From contig JBBRYS010000010.1 in NCBI GenBank assembly GCA_038237475.1, positions 62,001-126,000 on the forward strand: a stretch of 64,000 nt of DNA. Direction: 5' to 3'. Positions 46,911 to 56,944 of this stretch are shown one piece after another (the first letter of the stretch is position 1; each line of letters opens with the position of its first letter). The notes beneath the pieces were generated by a model. The model made no database searches. It saw only the letters and a program-made list of their open reading frames with translations, and was not told the DNA's origin. Origin of the DNA: JAOAPY01 sp038237475. Its GTDB lineage: Bacteria; Acidobacteriota; Blastocatellia; Pyrinomonadales; Pyrinomonadaceae. Position numbers and translations under genes: made by a program.

Positions 46911-48233
46911 TTACATCCAGATCGCGGTCATGACTCTTGATAATTTCAAGCGCAACCCGGCCGGGGTTGCGAAGCTGGGGAGGTCTTGCCAGCGCGGCCG
47001 CAGGCAGTGCCAGACACCAACTTTTCGCAAGCGCAGGAACCAGAAAAAAGCCACCAGGAACATCACGCTGTAGCCGGCAATCGAAGCGAGCGCCGCTCCC
47101 TGAATTCCTCTGGTCGGCAGCCAGGCGCGCAAGGCAATCACCATCACCACTGCGGATGTGATCCGGGCGATGGCGCTCAGGCCCGGATGTCCCAATCCAT
47201 TCAACCCGCTGATTACGATCGCACCTGCGCTCCACATCACGGAAGCAAACATCAGCAGGCGTAAAACGTTCGTCACAGGGAGAAAGCTTGCTCCGTAAGC
47301 AAACCGTAATACGTAGGGCGCGACAATCCACAGAGGGACCAGCGCCATCAGGTGCAGGGACAGGGTGAGTCGTAGACTTCTGGTCACTACTTCCGTAGCT
47401 TCCTCGGGTTTTTTTGAGGCGGCAACTTCAGGCAGCAACGCATCGCAGACCGATGAGGCAAGCGTACTGGTTATATCCGCCAGGCGCAGCCCCACTACAT
47501 ACAAGCCTACCTCGCTGCTCGAGGCCATTCCCACGAGCATCATCAAATCCATGCGCCAGTTCACAAATTCGGTCAGGATCCCCGGATAATCTCGGATGCC
47601 GTAACGCAAAGTGGATTTTAGTTCTGCCAGCTGCGGCGCCCAACGAGGGCAGAGCTCGTGCCAAACCGCAACGACAGACAAAAGGAGCGAGGCAAACAGC
47701 GACACCATCATCGTGTAGGTTGCGCTGGCTACAGTGAGGCGGCCGATGGACCAAAGCACAATGTAGCTTCCCAGTTGTACGCCAAACAGTATCAGACGTA
47801 AGGCTCCGACCCAGGGGAAGCGACGTGCGCCCTCGAGCAGCCCGCGCCCCATATCAGTCAGCATCAAGATCGGCACCATCAACATGTAGATGCGCGCCAG
47901 GCGCAGCACTTCAGGACTGCGCTCACCGATCAAGTGTGGGATCATCAACTGGGCTACAACCAGCGTCACCAATCCCATCACGACAGTAAAGATGACGGCA
48001 TTCGAGAACAGGGCGGAAACAAAATCCGGCCGCCGTGCTGTCCAGAAACGGTAGGCCTGAGGCAAACCAAGCTGCGCCACCATGGAAAAGATTGCCGGCC
48101 ACATGAGCACGACCATGAGGTCGCCACGGCCTGTCGGACCCAGCGCCCAGGCGCTCAACAGGCTGGTCACCACACCCGACGACAGCATCAGGGCGTTGGT
48201 ACTGAAAACCAGCTGGATATTGCGTTTGAGCAT
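46911..48233 (-). CDS. Polysaccharide flippase (Wzx/MATE-like)
   Basis: ATG 48,233 (MLKRNIQLVFSTNALMLSSG) is taken as the start; 440 residues. About 12 hydrophobic segments in the pattern of the oligosaccharide flippase family are visible (VVTSLLSAWALGPTGRGDL, VVMGLVTLVVAQLMIPHLIG, GYSVMFLVAFFWFL). It should move lipid-linked repeat units across the inner membrane. It starts 15 nt after the stop of the glycosyltransferase gene upstream and is the last gene of the exopolysaccharide operon. Confidence 0.87.
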   Translation of the reverse strand: MLKRNIQLVFSTNALMLSSGVVTSLLSAWALGPTGRGDLMVVLMWPAIFSMVAQLGLPQAYRFWTARRPDFVSALFSNAVIFTVVMGLVTLVVAQLMIPHLIGERSPEVLRLARIYMLMVPILMLTDMGRGLLEGARRFPWVGALRLILFGVQLGSYIVLWSIGRLTVASATYTMMVSLFASLLLSVVAVWHELCPRWAPQLAELKSTLRYGIRDYPGILTEFVNWRMDLMMLVGMASSSEVGLYVVGLRLADITSTLASSVCDALLPEVAASKKPEEATEVVTRSLRLTLSLHLMALVPLWIVAPYVLRFAYGASFLPVTNVLRLLMFASVMWSAGAIVISGLNGLGHPGLSAIARITSAVVMVIALRAWLPTRGIQGAALASIAGYSVMFLVAFFWFLRLRKVGVWHCLRPRWQDLPSFATPAGLRLKLSRVMTAIWM

Positions 48234-48247
48234 CAGGTAATTGGTTC

Positions 48248-49405
48248 TCAGGCTGCCAGTTCGAAGCTGGGTTTTCGTAACGAGGCTTTCTTCATTCTCA
48301 AAACATCCTTGTACATTTGGTAAGTCTTCTCGGCGACACGATCCCATGAAAACTGACCCACGCGTGCAAGTCCGGCTTCGATCAGGCGCGCCCGCAACTC
48401 CTGATCCGACAGGACTTCCCGCAAAGCGCTCGCGAGTGCCTCGCTGTCGCCTTCGCGAAACACCAGCCCGGCATCACCGATGACTTCCGGTATGGCGCCA
48501 CAGGTCGAGCCGATGACGGGAATACCACTGGCCATCGCCTCGACGAGCACGCGACCGAACTGTTCGCGAATCCGCCTGGTAGTTTCCGTCGGCAGCACCA
48601 GCACATCCACTTCATGAAAATAGGCTGGAACTTCGTGAAAGCCGAGCGCCCCAGTGAAGCGCGCGCGATCAATGATGCCTGAAGCGACTAGTTGCTGCGT
48701 AAACCCCTCGCGCTCGCTACCGTCGCCGACTACCAGCAACTGCCAGGCTTCGCTCTTTATCTTATCCAGCGCCTCTGCCAGCACATTGAGACCCTTTCCC
48801 GGTAACATGCGCCCTATGAAACCTATAGTCAGTGGGCCAGTTGGTCGCTGCAGATCTGCTGCTCGCGGTTGGAATGCCTCGGTGTCCACCCCAAAGGTGA
48901 CAATCGGCGCCGGCTTGTCAAAACCCTTGGCCCGTAAGACCTCAACCACGGTTTCACTGCAAGCATAGGCAGCGGCAACACGACGAAAGGCGCGCTGTTC
49001 GAGCCAGTTGAATGGTGGCGGGTAGTTGTGCAGGATGTTTTGGTTGGTCTGCATGACCATCGGCACGTGCGGAGCAAACCAATCGCAAAGCGTTACCAAC
49101 TCGGCACAGGCAACGCTGTAAGGCTCATGCCCGATGTCGATCAATTGCGGCCGGTGCTCGCGCAGCGCTTTGATGATCGGTCGCGGGTCATAAGCAAACA
49201 GTTGAATGTGTTTTGACAGATAGGTGCGAGCCGTCCTTACCGGAAATAGATCGTCGCCGGTTGCTTCGACTTCCACTTCAGCTTCGCGCCAACGTTCTGT
49301 GGTCACTACTTCGAGATCCAAATCCGGGTAGCACCGCACCAACGCTCGTTCGCGATGGCGCAGCGCGGGCGTCAAACTCGAATGAGCAATACGCAATACT
49401 CGCAT
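48248..49405 (-). CDS. Glycosyltransferase family 4 protein
   Basis: ATG 49,405 has a perfect GGAGGAGAG site upstream. The 385-residue GT-B protein has the C-terminal donor-binding domain with GFIGRMLPGKGLNVLAEAL, the ELLVVGDGSER-type strand and the EX7E-like region FGRVLVEAMASGIPVIGS. It adds a sugar from an NDP donor to the lipid-linked exopolysaccharide unit in the cytoplasm; the sugar is unknown. Part of the operon with the flippase. Confidence 0.9.
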   Translation of the reverse strand: MRVLRIAHSSLTPALRHRERALVRCYPDLDLEVVTTERWREAEVEVEATGDDLFPVRTARTYLSKHIQLFAYDPRPIIKALREHRPQLIDIGHEPYSVACAELVTLCDWFAPHVPMVMQTNQNILHNYPPPFNWLEQRAFRRVAAAYACSETVVEVLRAKGFDKPAPIVTFGVDTEAFQPRAADLQRPTGPLTIGFIGRMLPGKGLNVLAEALDKIKSEAWQLLVVGDGSEREGFTQQLVASGIIDRARFTGALGFHEVPAYFHEVDVLVLPTETTRRIREQFGRVLVEAMASGIPVIGSTCGAIPEVIGDAGLVFREGDSEALASALREVLSDQELRARLIEAGLARVGQFSWDRVAEKTYQMYKDVLRMKKASLRKPSFELAA

Positions 49406-49451
49406 CTTCTCTCCTCCAATCTGCTGGTTTTCTGGCGACATGACTCTCAAC

Positions 49452-50651
49452 TCAAATGCTCGAACCTGGACTGATCAAGCTGGGTGAGGTTTGCGCACGC
49501 TCCGCGATTAATTCGTCAAAGAGATTTATGTATTGGACAGCAATTTTTTCCCAGGAATAATTTGCGGCCGTCGCCAGACCGCGCTCGCTAATTCGCTGCC
49601 GCAATTCCGCATCCCCGAACAGCAGATCCAACTTGGCCGCGATGTCGGTTGCGTCGCGGCTGATGTGAAAGCCGTTCACTCCATCCATCAGATAATCTTC
49701 AATCCCACCCACCGGGCACGCCAGCACGGGTGTTCCAGAAGCCATTGCTTCTAGGCAGACCAGCGCAAAAGTTTCATACAGGGTAGGCAACACGAAGACA
49801 TCGGCTGCTGGATAGATACGAGGCAAATCTGACCGGCTCCGGGCAAAAATGACGCGATCACTCACTCCCAGCTCCTGTGCGAGTCGCTGGAACGAAGCGG
49901 GGGCATCACCCCCTACCACCAGCAGCACCGCGGGACTCGTCATCTCAGCCAGTGAGCGAATGGCAAACTCGAGGCCTTTGAGGATGAATTGATTGCCGAC
50001 GAACAGGATTAAACGAACCTCTTCGGGCAACCCGAACTCGCGACGCACCTCGGCTCGATACTTATTATTCTCAGCGTTGAATCGAGCCAGGTTAATGCCG
50101 TTGGGAATCGTAACGATGCGCTCATCCGGAATTTGGTAATGCTCTTTGAGTTGACGGCGAACCCGCTCGGAAATAGCCACGACTCGACGGTATCGTCCGC
50201 CTCCGAGCATCCACCGGTCGCGACAACTAACCCACACGTGGTTGGGATTCAACAACCAGCGGTAATGACCGGCTTGCCATTTGACTGCCAGTGATGCCTT
50301 GTTCACTGCATGGACCACACAGACGTCGCCGATCAGCGAATCGCCGTGACTGACTACTATTCGGGAACCCCGAGTGCGCCAGACTCGCAAGCTCGCAGCC
50401 AGTGTAAACAAGGGAACGGCGAAGGCGGTGGCGAGATGGCGAAAACGCGAACGAAGATTTCCAGCGGCCAGCCACGGCGAGACCAGAGTGATGCCCTTCC
50501 GCGCCTCAGTTTCGGTTGCGAGGCTGGTGACGGCTCGCGCATCCAGCCCAAGGGACAGCCAGGCACGATGAAGTTCGTAGGCGACGCATTCGCTGCCGCC
50601 GCCAAACCCCATCTCCAATGTCACCTGCAGGATATAAAGCTCGTCAATCAT
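49452..50651 (-). CDS. Glycosyltransferase family 4 protein
   Basis: The 399-residue protein starts at ATG 50,651 (MIDELYILQVTLEMGFGGG); a TTG at 50,678 is the alternative. GT-B fold: N-terminal Gly-rich loop GFGGGSECVAYELHRA, donor domain with ILFVGNQFILKGLEFAIRSL, VLLVVGGDAP and the active-site region YETFALVCLEAMASGTPVLA. Sugar specificity is unknown. It follows the next glycosyltransferase gene closely in the operon. Confidence 0.9.
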   Translation of the reverse strand: MIDELYILQVTLEMGFGGGSECVAYELHRAWLSLGLDARAVTSLATETEARKGITLVSPWLAAGNLRSRFRHLATAFAVPLFTLAASLRVWRTRGSRIVVSHGDSLIGDVCVVHAVNKASLAVKWQAGHYRWLLNPNHVWVSCRDRWMLGGGRYRRVVAISERVRRQLKEHYQIPDERIVTIPNGINLARFNAENNKYRAEVRREFGLPEEVRLILFVGNQFILKGLEFAIRSLAEMTSPAVLLVVGGDAPASFQRLAQELGVSDRVIFARSRSDLPRIYPAADVFVLPTLYETFALVCLEAMASGTPVLACPVGGIEDYLMDGVNGFHISRDATDIAAKLDLLFGDAELRQRISERGLATAANYSWEKIAVQYINLFDELIAERAQTSPSLISPGSSI

Positions 50652-50674
50652 CGGGTCCCAACCCCTATGCGTGG

Positions 50675-51904
50675 TCAATGTTGCTTCGGCGTTAATACCA
50701 GCCGCGCTGCTTCAATCTGTTCGCTGGTGGGCGGCGCCGATCGCGAGTGCACTTGCCGGCCGCGATAAAAATCTAGTAATTCGGTCATGTAGCGTTCCAC
50801 CGCGAAGCGATTTGCTACTGTTTTTTTTGCCTCAGACGCGAGTTGCGCGCGCAATTCCGGTTGCCGTGCCAGACTAATTATGGCGGCCGCCAACGCCTTC
50901 TCGTCTCCGACGGGCACGAGCCAGCCGGTTCTGCCGTGTTCGATAATTTCCGCGAGTCCGCCGGTTGCCGTGGCCAGCACGGTCGTGCCACACGCCATCG
51001 CCTCAACCACTACCAGGCCAAAAGGTTCAGTCGAAGAGTTAACCACGAGCAGGTCGAGCGCCTGCATGATCTGAGCTACGTCGGCACGCGCGCCCAGCAC
51101 CCGCACTTCAGATTCAATTCCCAGTTCGGCGGCGGTGCGCTTCAGTTGTTCCAGGTACTCCTTGTCGCGATTGAATAAGGGCGCTCCGACAATCAACAAA
51201 ATCGTCGCGGGTTGTTCAACCAACACAGCGGCCAGGGCCAGCAGTAACTCCAGATGACCTTTGCGCGCAGTCACTTGACCCACTATGCCCAGAACGAATT
51301 CCGATTCGCTCAAACCCAGGTCAGTGCGAAACTTTCGCCCGGCGTCGTGATCCGGAGTGAACTGGTCCAGTTCTATTGCGTTGAGGATCACGCTGATACG
51401 ACTCTCCAGCAACGGCGTTCCGCCGCGGAAGTTTTTGGCGACGGCTTCGGAAACAGCAATCATCCGGGTCCGCCGCGATAGCCAGGCAAAACAACGAATC
51501 GCGGTACTGAGCGGATGGCGCGGCAGTAGGTCATGAAGGTGCCAGACCACTGCTATCGGTAATCCAATCGTGGCTGCGGTTGCCACTAATCCGGAGCGAA
51601 TGCTGTTTGCATGAATCAGATCAGGCTTAACTTCTATTACCTTCCGGCGCAGCTGACTGATGACGCCAGCGGACGACTTCAAATAGCCAAGCAGCAAATC
51701 AATGCGCCAGGTGAAACGAGCTTCCAGACCTGCAACCGTTTCCACCTGGGCCGGGCAGTCAGCCGCCAGCTCCGGCAAAGGCCCCTGAGCGGGACACACC
51801 ACGATCGATTGCACCTCGCTTCCGTCGAGTCGCGACAGAATCATCAGCAGGACGCGTTCAGCGCCGCTGACCTGCGCGGTGTGGTTGTAAAAAAGAATCT
51901 TCAT
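50675..51904 (-). CDS. Glycosyltransferase family 4 protein
   Basis: 409 residues from ATG 51,904 (MKILFYNHTAQVSGAERV); a start at 51,928 is possible but adds an atypical leader. N-terminal acceptor domain with VSGAERVLLMIL, and donor domain with LGIVGQVTARKGHLELL, EVRVLGARADVAQIM and the STEPFGLVVVEAMACGTTVLA region that holds the GT4 EX7E motif. Probably assembles the exopolysaccharide repeat unit. Confidence 0.9.
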   Translation of the reverse strand: MKILFYNHTAQVSGAERVLLMILSRLDGSEVQSIVVCPAQGPLPELAADCPAQVETVAGLEARFTWRIDLLLGYLKSSAGVISQLRRKVIEVKPDLIHANSIRSGLVATAATIGLPIAVVWHLHDLLPRHPLSTAIRCFAWLSRRTRMIAVSEAVAKNFRGGTPLLESRISVILNAIELDQFTPDHDAGRKFRTDLGLSESEFVLGIVGQVTARKGHLELLLALAAVLVEQPATILLIVGAPLFNRDKEYLEQLKRTAAELGIESEVRVLGARADVAQIMQALDLLVVNSSTEPFGLVVVEAMACGTTVLATATGGLAEIIEHGRTGWLVPVGDEKALAAAIISLARQPELRAQLASEAKKTVANRFAVERYMTELLDFYRGRQVHSRSAPPTSEQIEAARLVLTPKQH

Positions 51905-51934
51905 TGCACGCTGCAGATGGCTTTGCACTCACGA

Positions 51935-52654
51935 CTAAAGGGTCGCGGGATCATTGCACTCCAGGTTCTCGGATCGATTCGTGAGTCTGGCCCACTTTTG
52001 TTCCAGCACCTTTGTAGGAAAGTAAGCGCCTGAGACCTTCGCGATAAATCGCAGCAGGTTGTCGCGGCGTCCCAACGGCACGCGCCAACGTGAGTGCTGC
52101 GCGTTGGTACCCTTCCAGACGGACCAGGCTGCGCGATAGCCGGTAGCTTTGCTCAACTCTTCCAGCTTGGCATTGCACTCGCCGTACGGCCACGCCATCA
52201 GGTCAACAGTCAGCCCGGTAATACTCTCGAGTAAGCGGCGCGATTCGATTAATTCATGTCGTGCCTGCGTGGTGTCGAGCAAGGTGAAATGGCGATGCCA
52301 GAGCCCATGAGCGCCAATCGTCACGAGAGGGTGTCGCGCCATTTCTCGCAGTTCATCTTTAGACAGGTATCCTTCACGGCCCACGTAGCTGGCGGCAACA
52401 AACAGCGTCATAGGAAAGTTGAATTTCTCAAGCAACGGCAGCGCAATGGTCAAATTGTCGCGAAAGCCGTCATCGAACGTGATTGCGGTCAGGCCCCTGC
52501 TCTGGCCGGATAATGTCGCCTCCAAACGCACCACGCGACGGCGGCGCCCGAGCCATTGCAGCTGGCGCGCAAAGTTGGCGCGCGAAATATCTATGTCGCC
52601 GGGAAGCGCTTGTGCTGGTTCGCTAATGGTGTGGTAGACGAGTATCGAGTGCAT
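51935..52654 (-). CDS. Polysaccharide deacetylase family protein
   Basis: A 239-residue NodB-type CE4 domain. The catalytic/metal motif TFDDGFRDN carries the aspartate pair, the metal histidines are in GAHGLWHRHF, and a later motif is AWPYGECN. No signal peptide is visible, so it may act on cytoplasmic lipid-linked sugars. It would remove N- or O-acetyl groups from the glycan. Located inside the glycosyltransferase run, 30 nt downstream of which the next gene starts. Confidence 0.88.
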   Translation of the reverse strand: MHSILVYHTISEPAQALPGDIDISRANFARQLQWLGRRRRVVRLEATLSGQSRGLTAITFDDGFRDNLTIALPLLEKFNFPMTLFVAASYVGREGYLSKDELREMARHPLVTIGAHGLWHRHFTLLDTTQARHELIESRRLLESITGLTVDLMAWPYGECNAKLEELSKATGYRAAWSVWKGTNAQHSRWRVPLGRRDNLLRFIAKVSGAYFPTKVLEQKWARLTNRSENLECNDPATL

Positions 52655-52662
52655 CGCTTTCT

Positions 52663-54165
52663 TTAGACTTCAACCAGACCGGACTCTTCAGGACGGGACA
52701 ATTGCCGGGCGCTTATCCAACCAATCAGCAGCCAGCCGATCGGCGCCACCGAATAAAGCGTAAAAGTATTGCCAAAAAAACTGTTGAGAATGAACACCGG
52801 CATCATAGTCACGACCACACGCCAGACTCGCGCATCGGAGGAGCCAGCCGGCGCCCTTCGATAGGACACCCAGCTCATTCGCGTGGCACGCAGCAGGATC
52901 CACATAAAGAGCAGAGCAGTGGGCAAGCCGCAGGTGATAATCGTCGAGATGAAGTAACTGTCGATCGGCGGCAGATCCAGTTCCGAATTGAAGCGCCAGG
53001 CTGCCACTGAAGTGCCCCCCAGCCCAATACCTAACGGCCGGTAAGGAATGAATTCAGTTGCCAGGAACGTCCAGTTCTTGATCCGCTCCTGCAGACTTCC
53101 CTCTTCGGTAGGATTCAGCGTGCCTCTGGCTGTATGCGAAAGCACCGTACCCATTCGATCGTCCTCGCTGTGGTCTAACATGTCGTCGTTGGTGGGAGCC
53201 TTTGCGAGGGCGACAATTAAGAGCGCGGGCGCGAGCAATAGCAGCAACCTTCCCAGGGCGCCACGAAACGTGCGGGCACCTGTCAACAGCAGCACAACAA
53301 CGCCGAGCATCAGCCCGAACATTGCTGTCCGTTGACCGGTCAGCAACAACATCGCACTGAGGCCCGCTCCACCAATAATCCAACCGGCTCGGCGTAACAG
53401 AGCGTTAGCGCCGGCTCCAAATCCGAAAGCAGCGATGGCGCCGAATTCGATATAGCGGCCCCACTCCTCGGCACTGCTGTACGTTGCCAGGGCGCGCTCG
53501 ACACGGCCGACAGAAATGGAGTTATAAAACTCCGTGTTGTCGATCCAATACTGTTCAAAATTGGGAAAGCCATAGGTCAGCTGATACACGCCATAGAGTG
53601 AAGTGATCAAGCCCAGCATCACCAACAAGCGAAAGACTGTCTTGAGGAAATCAGGCTTGGTCGCTTGCCCAAAGTAAAACCAGGCAAGGGGCACTATCAT
53701 GAACAACGCTCCCGACAAACCAACCGTCAATCCTCCCTGCAGCGGGTTGAACATTTGCAGAAGATAAATCAGGCCGAGGAGCGAAACTGATCCAGCCAAT
53801 GGAGTCTCGCGAAAGAGCGTGAACCGCCTTCGCTGCACGACCATGGCCAGGGCCAGAATCGTTATCACCGGCGTCACCAGGTGGATCGGATCCGACTGCG
53901 CGTAAGGCAGGAAGATGTATTGGGCCCTCCGCAACAGTCCGCGGAAAGGTTCAAACAGCATCATGGCCACCAGTCCGGCTTCAAGACTGGCGAATAGAGC
54001 CAGGACCATTGACGATGCTATGCCACCCAGCGCGAGCCAGCGCCACGCTTCGCCTCCGGTGTTAACGGCCCAAACGACTGTCGCTGACAACGGAAAAGTA
54101 ACCAACGGCCACAGTTTGCTGGGCCGCGCCGGGTTTCGACGTTCGATCAGGACATGGCTGCTCAT
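52663..54165 (-). CDS. O-antigen ligase/polymerase family membrane protein
   Basis: ATG 54,165 has AGGA 7 nt upstream; 500 residues. About 10-12 membrane segments with a large periplasmic loop before the last helices (DNTEFYNSISVGRVERAL, PLGIGLGGTSVAAW), the layout of Wzy_C/WaaL-like proteins. It either polymerises repeat units or ligates them to a carrier; in this locus a Wzy-like polymerase role is most likely because the remaining Wzx/Wza/Wzc-type genes are present. Confidence 0.85.
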   Translation of the reverse strand: MSSHVLIERRNPARPSKLWPLVTFPLSATVVWAVNTGGEAWRWLALGGIASSMVLALFASLEAGLVAMMLFEPFRGLLRRAQYIFLPYAQSDPIHLVTPVITILALAMVVQRRRFTLFRETPLAGSVSLLGLIYLLQMFNPLQGGLTVGLSGALFMIVPLAWFYFGQATKPDFLKTVFRLLVMLGLITSLYGVYQLTYGFPNFEQYWIDNTEFYNSISVGRVERALATYSSAEEWGRYIEFGAIAAFGFGAGANALLRRAGWIIGGAGLSAMLLLTGQRTAMFGLMLGVVVLLLTGARTFRGALGRLLLLLAPALLIVALAKAPTNDDMLDHSEDDRMGTVLSHTARGTLNPTEEGSLQERIKNWTFLATEFIPYRPLGIGLGGTSVAAWRFNSELDLPPIDSYFISTIITCGLPTALLFMWILLRATRMSWVSYRRAPAGSSDARVWRVVVTMMPVFILNSFFGNTFTLYSVAPIGWLLIGWISARQLSRPEESGLVEV

Positions 54166-54187
54166 AACAAATCCTGGGCCTTCGTAC

Positions 54188-55369
54188 TCAGCGGGCCAGA
54201 GCCAGCCTCGGCCAGGTGCGTTGCGAACTGGAACTTGAAAGCAGTTGCGCCGAAGCAATCAAATCACTGGCACATGATGAAGGCGCTACGGAGCCAAGGA
54301 ACTGCAGCACGCGAAATGAAAAGATTCGCTGATCAAATTTTTCCGCATGCGTGCGAACTTCTAACTGGCTCCAGCGGCGACTCTCAAAATTTTCAATCGC
54401 TTCGATTACAGAGTCACGTTCAGGCCTATTAAAAAAGACTCCAGTTACTCCCTCAACTACAGTTTCAGTTGCGCCGCCCCCGCGAAATGCAATCACCGGA
54501 CGGCCGGCAGCATTGACCTCCAGGGGTACCATGCCGAAATCTTCTTCACCGGGAAAAATCAAGGCGCGGCAATGGCTCGCGTAATAATTCACCCGCTCGT
54601 CCGGCTGGCGTCCGAGAAATTCTGTTTCCGGCCCTGCCAGTTTCTCCAGGCGAGCGCGATCCGGTCCGTCTCCGACAATAAGCAAACGTCGGCCGAGTCG
54701 TTTGCACGCTTCAATAGCGAGGTCGATACGTTTGTATGGAACCAGCCGCGACAACACCAGGTAGTAATCATCGATCTCATTCTCGGGCGCCGGTTGGAAC
54801 CGGTCGACATCTATTGGTGGCGGGATGACGGTGGCGTCACGCCCGTAGGTCTTGCGGATACGCTCGGCGACTAGTTCAGAATTCGCTATGTAGAAGTTCG
54901 GCTGCTGTGCCGCGCGCAAGTCCCACTTTCGCAGTCCCCAGAGAGCGAGGGGCAAAGCCGATCGCGTGAAGCCGCCAAAACGCTCGCGTTCCACATAATC
55001 CTCGTAGCGCCAAACCCAGCGCATCGGCGTGTGGCAATAGCAGACATGAATTGCATCGCGACGTCGTCGGACGCCTTTGGCGTAGCCGGAACTGCTGCTG
55101 AAAATCAGGTCGTACTCAGAGAGGTCAAAATTCTCGACCGCGAAGGGATACAACATGAAGTACTGGCGGAAGCGCTGTTCGATCCCCGGCAGCCATTGCA
55201 TGGGCGAAGTGCGAATGTCCGCCGTCCGCAAGCTCCGGGGCAGGAGATGCGGCAAAGCAACAGTCGTATAGATGGGCGCCTCGGGGAAAGCATCATGCAT
55301 GCTCATAGCCACGCGCTCTGCTCCTCCCATTTGCACGAAATAGTCGTGTACTAATGCGATTTTTGACAC
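54188..55369 (-). CDS. Glycosyltransferase family 4 protein
   Basis: 393 residues, MSKIALVHDYFVQMGGAERV. The N-terminal Gly-rich acceptor loop, VCYCHTPMRWVWRYEDY and the donor domain YYLVLSRLVPYKRIDLAIEA, LLIVGDGPDR and FPGEEDFGMVPLEVNAAGRPVIAF are typical of GT4 mannosyl/other transferases. The sugar is unknown. It is the first glycosyltransferase after the initiating phosphotransferase in transcription order. Confidence 0.9.
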   Translation of the reverse strand: MSKIALVHDYFVQMGGAERVAMSMHDAFPEAPIYTTVALPHLLPRSLRTADIRTSPMQWLPGIEQRFRQYFMLYPFAVENFDLSEYDLIFSSSSGYAKGVRRRRDAIHVCYCHTPMRWVWRYEDYVERERFGGFTRSALPLALWGLRKWDLRAAQQPNFYIANSELVAERIRKTYGRDATVIPPPIDVDRFQPAPENEIDDYYLVLSRLVPYKRIDLAIEACKRLGRRLLIVGDGPDRARLEKLAGPETEFLGRQPDERVNYYASHCRALIFPGEEDFGMVPLEVNAAGRPVIAFRGGGATETVVEGVTGVFFNRPERDSVIEAIENFESRRWSQLEVRTHAEKFDQRIFSFRVLQFLGSVAPSSCASDLIASAQLLSSSSSQRTWPRLALAR

Positions 55370-55435
55370 TTTGACCTGAACCCTCTCTCAGTAGAAGAGT
55401 CGTAATCAGCGCAATATTTCAGTTCGGTTACTTGC

Positions 55436-56884
55436 TTAGCTGGCGCCGCGTGCAGTCAGGATGGCAGGTATCGTGCGCAGCAGGATGGCCCAGTCAAGGC
55501 CCAGCGACCAGCGATCGATGTATTCAAGATCAAGTTGCATCCACTGTTCGAAGGAGAGATTACTGCGACCCGACACCTGCCAGAGACAGGTTAGGCCGGG
55601 CTTCACACTGAATCGTCGCTTCTGCCAGGCTTCTTCCATGCGCAGTGCGTCGCGCAACGACAAGGGACGTGGTCCAACGATGCTCATATCGCCGAGCAGC
55701 ACATTCACAAGCTGCGGTAATTCATCGATACTTGTCCGGCGCAGCCAGCGTCCGACTCGTGTTATCCGCGGATCGTTTCGGATCTTAAAGATCGGACCGG
55801 ACTTCTCATTCAAGTGCTCGATCTCTTTCATGCGCTCTTCGGCGTCGCGACGCATGGTGCGGAACTTGAGCATGCGAAAGCGGCGCTTATTCAGCCCCAC
55901 TCGATCCTGAACAAAGAAAACAGGGCCTTCAGATTCAAGCTTGATGGCTACTGCTGCTATGACAAACAGCGGCAGAGAGAGGACCAGCAGCATAAAGGAG
56001 CCAACCACGTCGATCATGCGCTTAGCTTCGGTGCGCCAACTGAGAGATGGACCACTATGAAGCGAGATCAGGGGCGTACCTTCGAATTCCCAGGCACGAG
56101 AGCGGGCCAGCTTATGGGGAAACAAATCGGAAAAGAGGTGAACCATGATGCCCTGTTCTTCCAGCAGGGTGATCGCGGACTCGATTTGCGTATATTGAGA
56201 CTTGATCGGAAGCGCAATGAAGACTTCGTCAATGACTTCATTGGCGATGATGCGCGGCAACTCAGTAACATCGCCGAGCCAGGGTAGCTCGCTCAGTCCG
56301 TTATTATTAAACCGCACCTGGCTGTCGACATAGCCCAGCAGCACGTAACCAAAATCGTTGCGATGCAATACCTGTTTGGCAAACCATTCCGCCCGGGAAC
56401 CGGTGCCGATAATGACCAGCTTTTTAAGGTTGTGGCCTCGCTGACGCAGGCGGCGCAGGTTTAGCCGTAGAAGGATACGGCTACTTCCCAACAACACCAG
56501 GGCTATCAAGCCGATATAGGCGCAGGTTCCGATCGTCACCGTCTGCCACTTGCCGATTTGGGCGACGATTAGGAGCGCTGCCGTCGAAAAGAAAATCGCC
56601 CGCCCAACTTCCACTATCTCTTCCACCAGGCTGCTCAGACGGTGTGATCGGTAAACTCCCTGAAATCGGAAGGCCAGGTGCCAGATGACCAGCAGCGTAA
56701 CGCAGAGCAAAATGTTTGCGACCTTGACCCGGCTGGAAAGGAAGTCGACCGCATAAACGGGTATGGATAGATGCGCGGCGGGGGCGTAGTTAGTCACAAT
56801 CCCCAGCCCGAAGGCCGCCATCATCAGCAGCAGGTCCGTCACCTTCGAACCCAGATTCGCTAATTGTCCGTAGCGCTTAGTCAT
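55436..56884 (-). CDS. Undecaprenyl-phosphate sugar phosphotransferase (WbaP/WcaJ family)
   Basis: 482 residues. Four to five N-terminal membrane segments, a Rossmann-like CoA-binding region (LKKLVIIGTGSRAEWFAKQV) and a C-terminal bacterial sugar transferase domain: RMIDVVGSFMLLVLSLP membrane helix, NKRRFRMLKFRTMRRDAE and SIDELPQLVNVLLGDMSIVG. It transfers a sugar-1-phosphate, usually glucose or galactose, to undecaprenyl phosphate and so starts the exopolysaccharide unit. Confidence 0.93.
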   Translation of the reverse strand: MTKRYGQLANLGSKVTDLLLMMAAFGLGIVTNYAPAAHLSIPVYAVDFLSSRVKVANILLCVTLLVIWHLAFRFQGVYRSHRLSSLVEEIVEVGRAIFFSTAALLIVAQIGKWQTVTIGTCAYIGLIALVLLGSSRILLRLNLRRLRQRGHNLKKLVIIGTGSRAEWFAKQVLHRNDFGYVLLGYVDSQVRFNNNGLSELPWLGDVTELPRIIANEVIDEVFIALPIKSQYTQIESAITLLEEQGIMVHLFSDLFPHKLARSRAWEFEGTPLISLHSGPSLSWRTEAKRMIDVVGSFMLLVLSLPLFVIAAVAIKLESEGPVFFVQDRVGLNKRRFRMLKFRTMRRDAEERMKEIEHLNEKSGPIFKIRNDPRITRVGRWLRRTSIDELPQLVNVLLGDMSIVGPRPLSLRDALRMEEAWQKRRFSVKPGLTCLWQVSGRSNLSFEQWMQLDLEYIDRWSLGLDWAILLRTIPAILTARGAS

Positions 56885-56944
56885 GAAAGCCCCTGATCCT
56901 TGTGTTCGGGTTTTGCCGTTTGATTTCGGTCTTCACCGGTTGCT

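Noticed and set aside
46525..47331. N-terminal extension of the S8 protease frame
   Set aside because: It overlaps the flippase gene on the same strand in another frame, has no coding character, and the signal peptide begins at 46,524.
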